This document shows, piece after piece, positions 42,247 through 50,711 of a DNA stretch of 64,000 nt; positions within the stretch are counted from its first letter, which is position 1, and each line of letters begins with the position of its first letter. The notes under the pieces are model-generated. The model saw nothing but the letters and a program-made list of their open reading frames with translations, had not been told where the DNA came from and searched no databases. A program made the translations under genes and the position numbers. Source of the stretch: JAICMB01 sp963802915. Lineage in GTDB: Bacteria; Acidobacteriota; Terriglobia; Bryobacterales; Bryobacteraceae. The DNA is taken from positions 434,001 to 498,000 of the forward strand of contig CAWDKQ010000009.1 of the NCBI GenBank assembly GCA_963802915.1, in the 5' to 3' direction.

Positions 42247-44895
42247 TTTTGAGACTTCAAAATCCAAGGCTTGCCCACGCCGTAGCTCTACGTTATAGGT
42301 AGCGCCGGAAAGAAACGTTAGGGTCTCTTCCACGCCGTTGCTACACACTTTATATTTGCCTGCCCCCAACCAGGTTCGGAAGAATCCAGTCGCGGGATCT
42401 GGTTTGATATGGATCGGTTGTCCGTGGGTTGTCTCCTGCACTGTGATTTCAGCGTCAGCGTATCCTTCGACCAGGGCTGGTCCGCTGAGATCGCGCATGA
42501 CGCCTATCCAACTGCCCACCGGATGTACCCATACTTCTTTGTAAGTCCAGGTATTCTGAACGGGCCAATAAGGCACATCGCTCTCACCGCGGCTTTGAAT
42601 GCCTACGGGCAGCGATCCGACGATGTCGCCGGACGAGGGCGTGTACTGGGGCGCAAAATCATGTCCTTCGCCCCACATTGCACTTTGCGAAAACGGATTT
42701 CTTCCGATGATCCATTCGATTTGCTGCTGGGCAAGCTGCGCCGATCCCAAGTCGCCGCGCAACTCGGCCTCCCGTCCGAGCGCTAGCGTTTGGGGAAGAA
42801 TTGTGCCGAAATGACCGCGGTAGTCCATCCATACCGGCAGACGGCGGAGGTAGTAGCCGGAGCCAAGCGGGATCCCTTGCAGCACCTGTTTCCGGAATGA
42901 TTCGCGCCGCGTCTCGGGTACGTCCTTGTACTCGTCGTCTTTATAGATGGAAGCGGGCAGGACACCGTAAGGCTCGGTGTACTTCGCTAACGATTTCAGA
43001 TACTCGGAATGCAGCATTACGGCGGAGTACCATTTCATCCACTCGGGATGATTTGGGAGAGCGTTGCATAGTTCAGTGAGAGCCATGATCGGCGCATCTT
43101 CACGACCTCGATGCACATAGTGGAGTATGCGGTCTTTTGCGGGGCTAGTGTAAAAGAAACCGAACAGCGGTGTCGTCCAATTAGGGCGGACGCGCTCTTG
43201 GGACTCGACAATGATGCGAGCCAACTCGGCCGCCTTATCGGCATAACGCGGCTCGCCTGTTGCGCGCCAAAGGGCTATGGAAGCCAATGCCCCCTGCGAC
43301 GCGACCTCATGTTCGACGCCGTCCGAGTCGAAAGAGACATGGAAACGATCCGCCGGCTTAGCAGGACCATTCGACATGCCTGCTACCGCGAAGCGCCAGT
43401 CTTCCTCGGCCATTCTCAGTGAGTAATTGGCAAGGCGAGGATCATTGTCCTTGAGTACTTGATAAGCGATGGCTTCGTCGGCCGAAGCCAGGAAATTGAT
43501 GAAAGGCTCGTTGCGGGCAGTCACTGTGATATCGTCGAAATCGCCGAGGATGCCATTAGTTCTGCGGCTGTTGACGGATCCTCCATCGCGGTAGCCGTCG
43601 TGAAAGCTCGTTTTGAGAATCCACTCGAGACCCCAGCGTGCTTCTTCAACCACGCGGTCATATAGTTCCGGATCCTCCTGCCGGGCGTGCAGGCGTTCGG
43701 CCAAATTGAACAGGTTGTAAACGATTTCGCCCGTATTGCCGATGCCTTGAGTCAGGTCGCCGGCGTCGTGCCAGCCGCCATTAATAACGATGCGTTTATC
43801 GCCGTGCACAACCTGCCAATCCCTGTGGCAGACGCCGTGCACGCCCGGAACCGCGAAGCCGCAGCGCTCTACGTAAAGGAAATTCAGCGCCTTGAGAATC
43901 GTGTCCCGCCAAACGTCATCGCCGATGCGGAAAGGACGGGTCTTAACGCCGGCAACGTCCAGCGTGTAAGTACCCGGCTGGTCGATTTCGGAGAAGTCCA
44001 TCACCTGGAAGACCCCTAAGTCCGATTTGACAGTTTCGACCGGCTTGGTCAGCACGGACTGGCCGGTATCCTGATTAATCAACCGGAAATCGCGACCGTT
44101 GAGGCCGTTCGCAATCGCACTTTTTGAACTACCCGTCTGATAGCCGGCGTGACTGTAGGCGATCCGTCCGGGCCAGACGTTCCAGCCTTCGATATAATCC
44201 GGGTCGACGCGCTCGAGTTCGAGGTGATCGAAGTAATAGGTCGCCATGTCGGAAGCTTCAGGTTCGTTTCCAGACATGTAGTACGCGATCTCCAACGCGG
44301 TGATCTTGTCGCGCGCTACGTTTCCAATTTCCCAAACGACATGGTTCCACTCATGATTGCGTAAGACGATGTTTGTTTCACCTTCCTGCGCAAAGGCGGC
44401 CGGCAGCTTCTCGACACCGTCATTGTGGAGTTGCATGCCGAGGGATGTTACGTAGGTGCCCGGGCAATCCGGATAAATCCAGAGCGAGAGGCGATTGAAT
44501 TTATTCCAATCTTCTCCAGCGAAATTACGGGTGATTCCGCTGTCGCCCCAACCCCGACCGTTGACTGGACCCGGTTTGTCCAGCTTCGTCGGTGTGCGCA
44601 GGCGGAGCGAATTGCGTCCTTCTCGAGACTGCTCCTTGGTCAGCAGCATGTCCGCGACAACGTTCTTTGATCGGGACACTTTGAAGGGTACGCGGGAATC
44701 GACGACGGCTGCCGGATCGTTGGTAAACGCCGTCCACTGGGACAAATCCGTCATGTCGTCCAACACGCGACGATCCAGGACTTGCTTGTTGAGCCAGCGA
44801 TAGGATGCGGAGTCCTGGAAGTTCGAAGTCATGGGAACACGATCTGCTCCCAGTAATCCAGTGCTAATTAAGAGTATGAATGGGCAGATTCTCAT
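42172..44895 (-). CDS. Exported GH9 glycoside hydrolase, frameshifted near the C-terminus
   Basis: The 907-residue frame has a signal peptide (RICPFILLISTGLLGA), an N-terminal beta-sandwich of about 220 residues (NFQDSASYRWLNKQVLDRRV; RLSLWIYPDCPGTYVTSLGM), an Ig-like CelD_N domain (FRLINQDTGQSVLTKPVE to near 320), and the GH9 alpha/alpha barrel. The catalytic aspartates are in INGGWHDAGDLTQ near 375; the likely acid glutamate is in TWTYKEVWVHP near 790. GH9 enzymes cleave beta-1,4-glucans by inversion. The last 80 or so residues are lost by the frameshift near 42240, replaced by an unrelated tail. It follows the TonB receptor at 44989 on the same strand. Confidence 0.9.
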   Translation of the reverse strand: MRICPFILLISTGLLGADRVPMTSNFQDSASYRWLNKQVLDRRVLDDMTDLSQWTAFTNDPAAVVDSRVPFKVSRSKNVVADMLLTKEQSREGRNSLRLRTPTKLDKPGPVNGRGWGDSGITRNFAGEDWNKFNRLSLWIYPDCPGTYVTSLGMQLHNDGVEKLPAAFAQEGETNIVLRNHEWNHVVWEIGNVARDKITALEIAYYMSGNEPEASDMATYYFDHLELERVDPDYIEGWNVWPGRIAYSHAGYQTGSSKSAIANGLNGRDFRLINQDTGQSVLTKPVETVKSDLGVFQVMDFSEIDQPGTYTLDVAGVKTRPFRIGDDVWRDTILKALNFLYVERCGFAVPGVHGVCHRDWQVVHGDKRIVINGGWHDAGDLTQGIGNTGEIVYNLFNLAERLHARQEDPELYDRVVEEARWGLEWILKTSFHDGYRDGGSVNSRRTNGILGDFDDITVTARNEPFINFLASADEAIAYQVLKDNDPRLANYSLRMAEEDWRFAVAGMSNGPAKPADRFHVSFDSDGVEHEVASQGALASIALWRATGEPRYADKAAELARIIVESQERVRPNWTTPLFGFFYTSPAKDRILHYVHRGREDAPIMALTELCNALPNHPEWMKWYSAVMLHSEYLKSLAKYTEPYGVLPASIYKDDEYKDVPETRRESFRKQVLQGIPLGSGYYLRRLPVWMDYRGHFGTILPQTLALGREAELRGDLGSAQLAQQQIEWIIGRNPFSQSAMWGEGHDFAPQYTPSSGDIVGSLPVGIQSRGESDVPYWPVQNTWTYKEVWVHPVGSWIGVMRDLSGPALVEGYADAEITVQETTHGQPIHIKPDPATGFFRTWLGAGKYKVCSNGVEETLTFLSGATYNVELRRGQALDFEVSKEARWRIDHPSNSAGRWRPRFQHTN

Positions 44896-44909
44896 CAGTT
44901 GCTCCTAAA

Positions 44910-44941
44910 GAGGCCCAGAGAGTATAAGCTGTCCGGGCCTC
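44910..44941. terminator. Inverted repeat between TonB receptor and GH9
   Basis: GAGGCCC (44910-44916) and GGGCCTC (44935-44941) are complementary across an 18-base loop in the 94-bp gap. There is no T-run, so it may be a processing or attenuation hairpin rather than a full terminator. Confidence 0.3.
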
Positions 44942-44988
44942 CTCCCGCTCGTGCCACGATCTTCATCGTACGGGCACGGCGGTGATGG

Positions 44989-47900
44989 TCAGAAATACAA
45001 TTTCAGCGCCATCTCCACTTCGCGAGGAGTATTGGCGACGCTGGTGATTGCGCCAAAGGAGTCAGAACCAACGTTCATATTCGGACCGGAGAACTGCGGA
45101 TGGTTAAACGCATTGAGCGTCTGGATGCGGTACTGGAGGCGCATGCCTTCGCGGAATTTCGCCAGCGAGAAATCTTTGACGACTGAAAGATTCGCGTTTC
45201 TTTGACCCGGAGTGCGGACCCAAGGCAGTGTCCTCGGGGCATCACCCAATGCGTAGGACTGAGGTGACGTGAACACTTCGGGGTTGGAGAAGTATTGCGT
45301 CATCCAATTCGACCCGTTATTTTTTTCGGGGCGGCCTGTGAGGTCGGGTCGCTGGCTTCCGTAAGTGGGTAAGCTGAGACCGCCCATGAGAGATGCGACC
45401 AGGGGGCGGCCACTATCAACGGTCCAAATTCCATTGACCTGCCAGCCCCCCAGGAAACCGTTGACAATCGCATTCCAGTTCCCGCCGATCTTCTTCCCAC
45501 GGCCGAAAGGTAGTTCGTAAACATGACTGAACTGAAAGACGTGAGTGATGTCAAAAACGGACACGCTACGCTCTAAATGCCAGTTATTCGGATCCTGAAT
45601 CGAGGTCTGCGTGCCGGTATACCAGGCATTGGTGCTTACCGACGAATCGTCGATCGACTTAGAAAACGCATAAGTGGCCAGGAATTGCACGCCGGAGGAG
45701 AAGCGTTTCTCCACCCGCACTTGCGCACCGTTGTAGATAGAGTTTCCGCCAGGCTGGTCATCCGTGCCGAAAGCCGTGAATTGCGGGAAGGGCAGCATTA
45801 ACTGGTAGTTCTGCACCGTGGCGCTTGATAGGCCGCTGTTGGGGTTTGTAATGATCCCATAGAATGGGTTTTTTACATACGTCAATAGATTGGCGATCTG
45901 GCTTGGCGAGTAACTCTCGATCGTAGATGGCAGGACGTTGAGGTTCCCGCTTCCACCGATATACAGATGAGTACCTTTCTTTCCGATGTACGTCACATCG
46001 AGGAGCACGTCCCACGGCAACTCGCGTTGGATACCGAAGTTCCACGACTGTTCGTAAGGGATAGTGTTCACATTGCGGACCGGACCGTATCCGCCGAATC
46101 CGACGTCGGTCAGAAGACCTAGGGTGTTGCCCGGAGGCATGTTGGGCCCGCCGCCGGGCCATGGATCGCTCAGCCTTCCCCATGGAGTTGCACCATCCCC
46201 TTGATAACTGGTAAGCCAAGGGGTGTCCGCGACATAGCCTTCATGTCCAGTCGCCGGGGTTCCGACACCCGCAACGGCCGTTCTGGAAGTGGAGTAGTAG
46301 ATTCCGTAGCCACCGCGAATCACGAGCTTTTTGACCGGCTGCCAGGCCAACCCGAAGCGAGGTTGGACGTTGGACAAATCCGGATTGTATACGTATCGGT
46401 CATTAGAACTTGCGAAGACTTCGCCGCCGTGCAAAGTGCCCAAGCCAGGAACCTGCAGAGGAGAAACAACGCTGGGGTCCACCCAATTGGCGTGATTGTA
46501 ACGCTCCGTGCGCGGCAAAGTGACGTCGTAGCGAACGCCTAGGTTTAGCGTTAGGGTGCGTGTGACTTTCCAGTTATCTTGGATGAAACCGCCCCATTGG
46601 AAGTTTTGACTGGCGAATGCACTCGGGACCTCGTATTCCCCGTTGTTGTGCATGCCGACTCCCGTCAGAAAGCTTGCCATGGCATCGCCGCCAGTGCTTG
46701 GATCAGGCGACTGGGAGGTGGAACTGTAATCGTACGTGAAATACCCGGCAGTGGGTCCGGGCAGGTCGAAATTGACGCGGTGCATGCGGCCCTCCGTGCC
46801 AAATTTCAGTTCATGGGAACCCTTGATCCAACTCAGTGTTTCCAATAACTGATGGGTGTCCTGCCCCCGAATAATGTAGGTCCAAGGCCAAGTACCGACA
46901 GACGTGCCATTGACGCTCGTGTAGGCGTCCCCAACAGTAACGGCGGGGTACACATCCAACCCGGACTCCTTCATATAATTCGGCAGCCCGAGGCTCCCAA
47001 TGGCGTCAACGCCGGAGTAATCGCCCAAGGCGGTAGTTTCGTTCTCCCACCAGCGATTCCAGCCATAAGATACGGTCAACAGCACGGTTGGACTGAATGT
47101 GTGGGTTAAATTGAGCGAGCCAAGGTAGGAGTGATTCGGATCGGGGCCCGCGGAGCAGGGGTCGGCCGAATTGCCAAAGCAGTTCCAACTGTGATTGTAA
47201 ACATGCTGCAAAGAGAACTTGCCGCTGATAAGAGTCGCTTCACTGAATCGGTGATCGATTTTCACATCGAATTGGTTGTGATTGCTTATGGCCGCACCCG
47301 ATCCGACCCAGTTGTTGTAATACTCGTAGCTTGAATTACCCACGTTCAGATTAGGCATGGGGTAGAACTGAATCATCTTGGCGGCCACGGGATCAATGAG
47401 ATTTCCCGCTCTGATTGGCAACTGGTATCCGGTAGCGGCGAGATTTGGACTGCCAGGGCTAATGTAGGTTGCTAGATTGTCGAAAGGGATGAATTGGCTG
47501 CGCACGGCTCCGCCGGCCGCCGCGCTGTATGTGCCGGAATATGGATCCCAGAGTTGGCCGCCCGCGGCTGAGCATCGGCCCGCCGAATCGAAAGTGCCTC
47601 CGGCATAACCGCATAATTCTCCGAAATCGCCCTGGCGTTCTGCCGCGCTGGGGACTCCGAACGTGCCACCTTGCGAATTGACCTGGCGTAAGCCGTCCCA
47701 GTCGAAGAAGAAGAAGGTTTTGTTCTTCTTGATTGGTCCGCCTATTGTGCCACCGTAGTTGTTACGGCGAAGACCAGGCAGAGGCGTGCCGCTTTCATTG
47801 TTGAAGAAACCGTTGGCATCGAGTTTCTGGTTTCGAAGATACTCATAGGCGTCCCCATGGAACTCGTTTGTCCCGGAACGCATGATCATGTTGACTACCG

Positions 47901-48618
47901 TAGAGCCAGTGAATCCGAATTCGGCACTGAAATTCGATGTTTGTACCTTAAACTCCTGGATGGAGTCTGGCGTAGGTGTGTACGAAACGACGAGCGTACC
48001 GCCGTTCTGTTCATAGTTGGTAGTAGTCGCGCCATCCATGAGGACGTCGGCCGTCGCGGATCGGCTTCCGCTGGAAGAGAAAGCATTACCGTAGTTACCG
48101 CCCCATGCGTTTCCGTTGAACGGCGTGACGACTCCTGGAGCGAGATATGCCAGGTTCGTGACGTCGCGTCCAACGATCGGAAGGCCCTCGACGAATTGCC
48201 GGCTCAATACCTGGCCGGTGGATGCGTCTTCCGTGGCGAGCACGGGGGCTTCGCCCGTGATACTGACTGCCTCGACGTTGCTGCCCAGTGACAGAGAAAA
48301 ATTCACGGTGACGTTTTCGTTGACGTCGATGTTCACTCCAGGTCGAGTCTGGACCTGAAATCCTTGGGCGGAAACGGTGATCTTGTAGGTGCCGGGTGGA
48401 ACGCTACGAAAAAGGTAACGTCCCATGGCATCCGTTTCGTTATTCAAGGCATACCCTTTGTCCTCGTCAATGAGGCTCACTTTCGCGCCCGGAATGACTG
48501 CATTCGAAGGGTCGCTAATCACACCGGTTGCGGACCCTGAATAGAGTTGTGCGAAGGACAGAGTTGCGCTAAGCGATAGCAGCAACACCACCAAACCGAA
48601 TCTGCTTTTATTTGTCAT
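44989..48618 (-). CDS. TonB-dependent receptor with carboxypeptidase-regulatory domain (second)
   Basis: The ATG at 48618 follows GGAGATGATCGACA. The 1209-residue protein has a signal peptide (FGLVVLLLSLSATLSFAQ), a regulatory-like domain (GVISDPSNAVIPGAKVSLID through PPGTYKITVSAQGFQ), a plug with QVLSRQFVEGLPIVGRDVTN and ADVLMDGATTTNYEQNGG, and a barrel ending MALKLYF with the terminal aromatic. It heads a minus-strand series leading to GH9 and DUF362, the natural importer for the sugars released by the hydrolases. There is no SusD-like lipoprotein, as is typical of Acidobacteria. Confidence 0.92.
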   Translation of the reverse strand: MTNKSRFGLVVLLLSLSATLSFAQLYSGSATGVISDPSNAVIPGAKVSLIDEDKGYALNNETDAMGRYLFRSVPPGTYKITVSAQGFQVQTRPGVNIDVNENVTVNFSLSLGSNVEAVSITGEAPVLATEDASTGQVLSRQFVEGLPIVGRDVTNLAYLAPGVVTPFNGNAWGGNYGNAFSSSGSRSATADVLMDGATTTNYEQNGGTLVVSYTPTPDSIQEFKVQTSNFSAEFGFTGSTVVNMIMRSGTNEFHGDAYEYLRNQKLDANGFFNNESGTPLPGLRRNNYGGTIGGPIKKNKTFFFFDWDGLRQVNSQGGTFGVPSAAERQGDFGELCGYAGGTFDSAGRCSAAGGQLWDPYSGTYSAAAGGAVRSQFIPFDNLATYISPGSPNLAATGYQLPIRAGNLIDPVAAKMIQFYPMPNLNVGNSSYEYYNNWVGSGAAISNHNQFDVKIDHRFSEATLISGKFSLQHVYNHSWNCFGNSADPCSAGPDPNHSYLGSLNLTHTFSPTVLLTVSYGWNRWWENETTALGDYSGVDAIGSLGLPNYMKESGLDVYPAVTVGDAYTSVNGTSVGTWPWTYIIRGQDTHQLLETLSWIKGSHELKFGTEGRMHRVNFDLPGPTAGYFTYDYSSTSQSPDPSTGGDAMASFLTGVGMHNNGEYEVPSAFASQNFQWGGFIQDNWKVTRTLTLNLGVRYDVTLPRTERYNHANWVDPSVVSPLQVPGLGTLHGGEVFASSNDRYVYNPDLSNVQPRFGLAWQPVKKLVIRGGYGIYYSTSRTAVAGVGTPATGHEGYVADTPWLTSYQGDGATPWGRLSDPWPGGGPNMPPGNTLGLLTDVGFGGYGPVRNVNTIPYEQSWNFGIQRELPWDVLLDVTYIGKKGTHLYIGGSGNLNVLPSTIESYSPSQIANLLTYVKNPFYGIITNPNSGLSSATVQNYQLMLPFPQFTAFGTDDQPGGNSIYNGAQVRVEKRFSSGVQFLATYAFSKSIDDSSVSTNAWYTGTQTSIQDPNNWHLERSVSVFDITHVFQFSHVYELPFGRGKKIGGNWNAIVNGFLGGWQVNGIWTVDSGRPLVASLMGGLSLPTYGSQRPDLTGRPEKNNGSNWMTQYFSNPEVFTSPQSYALGDAPRTLPWVRTPGQRNANLSVVKDFSLAKFREGMRLQYRIQTLNAFNHPQFSGPNMNVGSDSFGAITSVANTPREVEMALKLYF

Positions 48619-48938
48619 TGTCGATCATCTCCTTGCATAGCGCCCGACAACCCCTGACAGTCGAGCGAATCAGCATGTGTTTCGGAGATAAGGCCGCACA
48701 GCCAACACGCAAGGAACATACCTCGCCGCACCGCGACGCCAAGCTGGCTTCGTATGCTAAGTACGGCTGTGTGGAAAGAAAAGATGCAATCGCAACGAAT
48801 CGCATCAGGCGTTCACGATGCCGGCGAACACAAGCGCCTACGCTGTTGCTGTACTAAACGTGCTATTATATGATCTTTGCCGAAGGTACACCCAAATTGG
48901 CCTCGGTGTCAATACCCCCGGTCCAATCGGCTCGACTT
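48619..48938. other. Long intergenic region upstream of the TonB receptor
   Basis: This 320-bp stretch has no convincing gene. It holds a candidate regulatory element at 48864-48896 on the receptor's strand, which would leave an approximately 240-nt leader. Confidence 0.45.
48864..48896 (-). promoter_or_regulatory. Two-part promoter-like element upstream of the TonB receptor
   Basis: On the minus strand TTTGGGTGTA (48896-48887) is followed after 8 nt by AAAGATCATATAATA (48878-48864), which contains a perfect TATAAT. The same two parts occur before the Gfo/Idh gene at 55186-55215 with a 4-nt gap. Confidence 0.45.
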
Positions 48939-50711
48939 TTATAGCGGTTCTACGACCTTGTGGTATTGTTTGACGGCCAGACCCCTGACCGTTTCGATCT
49001 GCCCGCTCGGCCATTGAATCTCGGCGCTCACCTGGCCTGGGACCGCGTCCTTTCCGAGGCCAAACAGCAGGCGCTTGTCGTGAGAGGAAAGATAACTCCC
49101 CCCGCCTTCAATCCAGCGAACAAGCTTTCGAGTGCCGACAGTGACGGTGACCTTCGCGCCGATGGCGTCGCGGTTGCTGCGCGTGCCCTGGAGTTGGAGA
49201 CCGATCCATGAGCCGCTTTGCTGGTATGTATTCCGCAGTAATACCGGCGCGTCATTCAGACAGGTGAAGATTGCATCAGCGCGGCCATCATTATCGAAAT
49301 CGCCGATGGCGAGGCCGCGCGCACGGTATTTCTGCCGGAACACAGGGCCTGCCTGATCTTCCAGATTACGAAAGACGCCGTTCCCGGAATTGGCCAACAG
49401 CAGCGGCGGCTCCCGGTACGTAATATCATGCCGGGTCCGCTCAATCATGTGGTTCAGGTGGCCATTCACGATCATGAGGTCCTCCATCCCGTCGTTATCG
49501 TAGTCGATGAGATGGATGCCCCATCCCACGTATGGGCGCGTCAACCTTGCCAGCCCTGAAGCTGTGGTGCGGTCGTCAAATGGGAGGCGGCCGGGATTTA
49601 CAAAGAAGGCATGGCTCTGGTCGTTGAACGCAGTATGAACGATATCCGGCCGGCCATTGCCGCTCAGGTCGCCGGCATCGACGCCCATGCCGGCGCGAGC
49701 GGATCCGTTGGCGTCGAGAGCTACCTCGGCATCGAGGGCGACCTCCTCAAAGGTGCCGTCGTGCTTGTTCATGAGAAGCAGGTTTGCGGAGGCGTCGCTC
49801 GCGATGAATAGATCGGTCCATCCATCCCCGTCGACATCGATCGCCAACACACCCAGCGCGCGCGCCACGAGTTTCGAAATGCCCGATTTTTCCGAGACGT
49901 CGGTGAACGTGCCGTCGCCGTTGTTGTGGTACAGGCGCGATGAAACGCCTTCGTATTCGGTCTGTGCGCAATACGTTGGCTGGCCTTCGAATTCGCAATG
50001 CTGAGGGCCGTCGTAGGAGAATTTGGCGTAGTTAGAAACAAAAAGGTCCAGGCGGCCATCGCGGTCATAGTCGATCCAGGCAGCACTGGCTGTGAGCAGG
50101 CCCGCAGTGTTGATGCCGGCCTTCGCGGTCACGTTTGTGAAAGTGCCGTCGCCATTGTTGTGAAACAGGGCGCTGGATGGGTAGCCCGTGATATAGAAAT
50201 CCTCGAACCCGTCATTGTCGTAATCGGCAGCGGCTACTCCCATTCCGTAAAAAGGAATTCGATCCACGCCGGCCTTGGCCGCAACGTCTACGAATTTGCC
50301 GTTGCCGAGATTGCGATAGAGCGCGTTGCGTGGAGGCCGGCTGCTTGGACCGCGTGGCGTTTCGCCGCCGGTCACGAGAAAAATGTCGAGCAGTCCGTCA
50401 TTATCGAAGTCGACGAAAGCGACTCCGCCGGCGATCGGTTCGATGAGGGTCCGGTCAGGGGATTCGCCGTTCACATGCTTCCACTCAATTCCCGCTGACG
50501 CGGTGACGTCGGTGAAGATGTCTTCAGTGGCTTCAGCTATAGGAATGCGCGGGCATAGCACCGACCCAACAGCAATCAGGGCTGCGATACATAGAATTGT
50601 TCTCAGCGTTCCCAGGCAGCGCCCCTGATTTCCTTTCTCTTCGACAGTTGGCCGTCGGGCACGACTACCGCGACCCAGGGCGTATCGCCGGATTCTATTT
50701 TGGCGCGCCAT
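48939..50711 (-). CDS. Exported CRTAC1-type protein (FG-GAP repeats plus ASPIC/UnbV)
   Basis: The longest frame is 590 residues, but its first 35 codons lie inside the upstream GH9 gene. A hydrophobic leader (RTILCIAALIAVGSVL) is encoded right after the GH9 stop, with no ATG near it; a CTG overlapping the TGA at 50606-50603 or one at 50615 are possible. The mature part has FG-GAP repeats (VAFVDFDNDGLLDIFLV, AADYDNDGFEDFYI, AIDVDGDGWTDLF, DAGDLSGNGRPDIV, AIGDFDNDGRADAI) and a C-terminal ASPIC/UnbV domain (RDAIGAKVTV...GGGSYLSSHDKRLLFGLG). Such proteins are abundant in Acidobacteria; function is unproven, probably surface binding. It is coupled to the GH9 gene. Confidence 0.85.
   Translation of the reverse strand: MARQNRIRRYALGRGSRARRPTVEEKGNQGRCLGTLRTILCIAALIAVGSVLCPRIPIAEATEDIFTDVTASAGIEWKHVNGESPDRTLIEPIAGGVAFVDFDNDGLLDIFLVTGGETPRGPSSRPPRNALYRNLGNGKFVDVAAKAGVDRIPFYGMGVAAADYDNDGFEDFYITGYPSSALFHNNGDGTFTNVTAKAGINTAGLLTASAAWIDYDRDGRLDLFVSNYAKFSYDGPQHCEFEGQPTYCAQTEYEGVSSRLYHNNGDGTFTDVSEKSGISKLVARALGVLAIDVDGDGWTDLFIASDASANLLLMNKHDGTFEEVALDAEVALDANGSARAGMGVDAGDLSGNGRPDIVHTAFNDQSHAFFVNPGRLPFDDRTTASGLARLTRPYVGWGIHLIDYDNDGMEDLMIVNGHLNHMIERTRHDITYREPPLLLANSGNGVFRNLEDQAGPVFRQKYRARGLAIGDFDNDGRADAIFTCLNDAPVLLRNTYQQSGSWIGLQLQGTRSNRDAIGAKVTVTVGTRKLVRWIEGGGSYLSSHDKRLLFGLGKDAVPGQVSAEIQWPSGQIETVRGLAVKQYHKVVEPL

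Noticed and set aside
10064..48648. Exact 14-base repeat GCATAGCGCCCGAC at 10064 and 48635
   Set aside because: Several exact 14-mers are expected by chance in 64 kb, and the contexts are unrelated.
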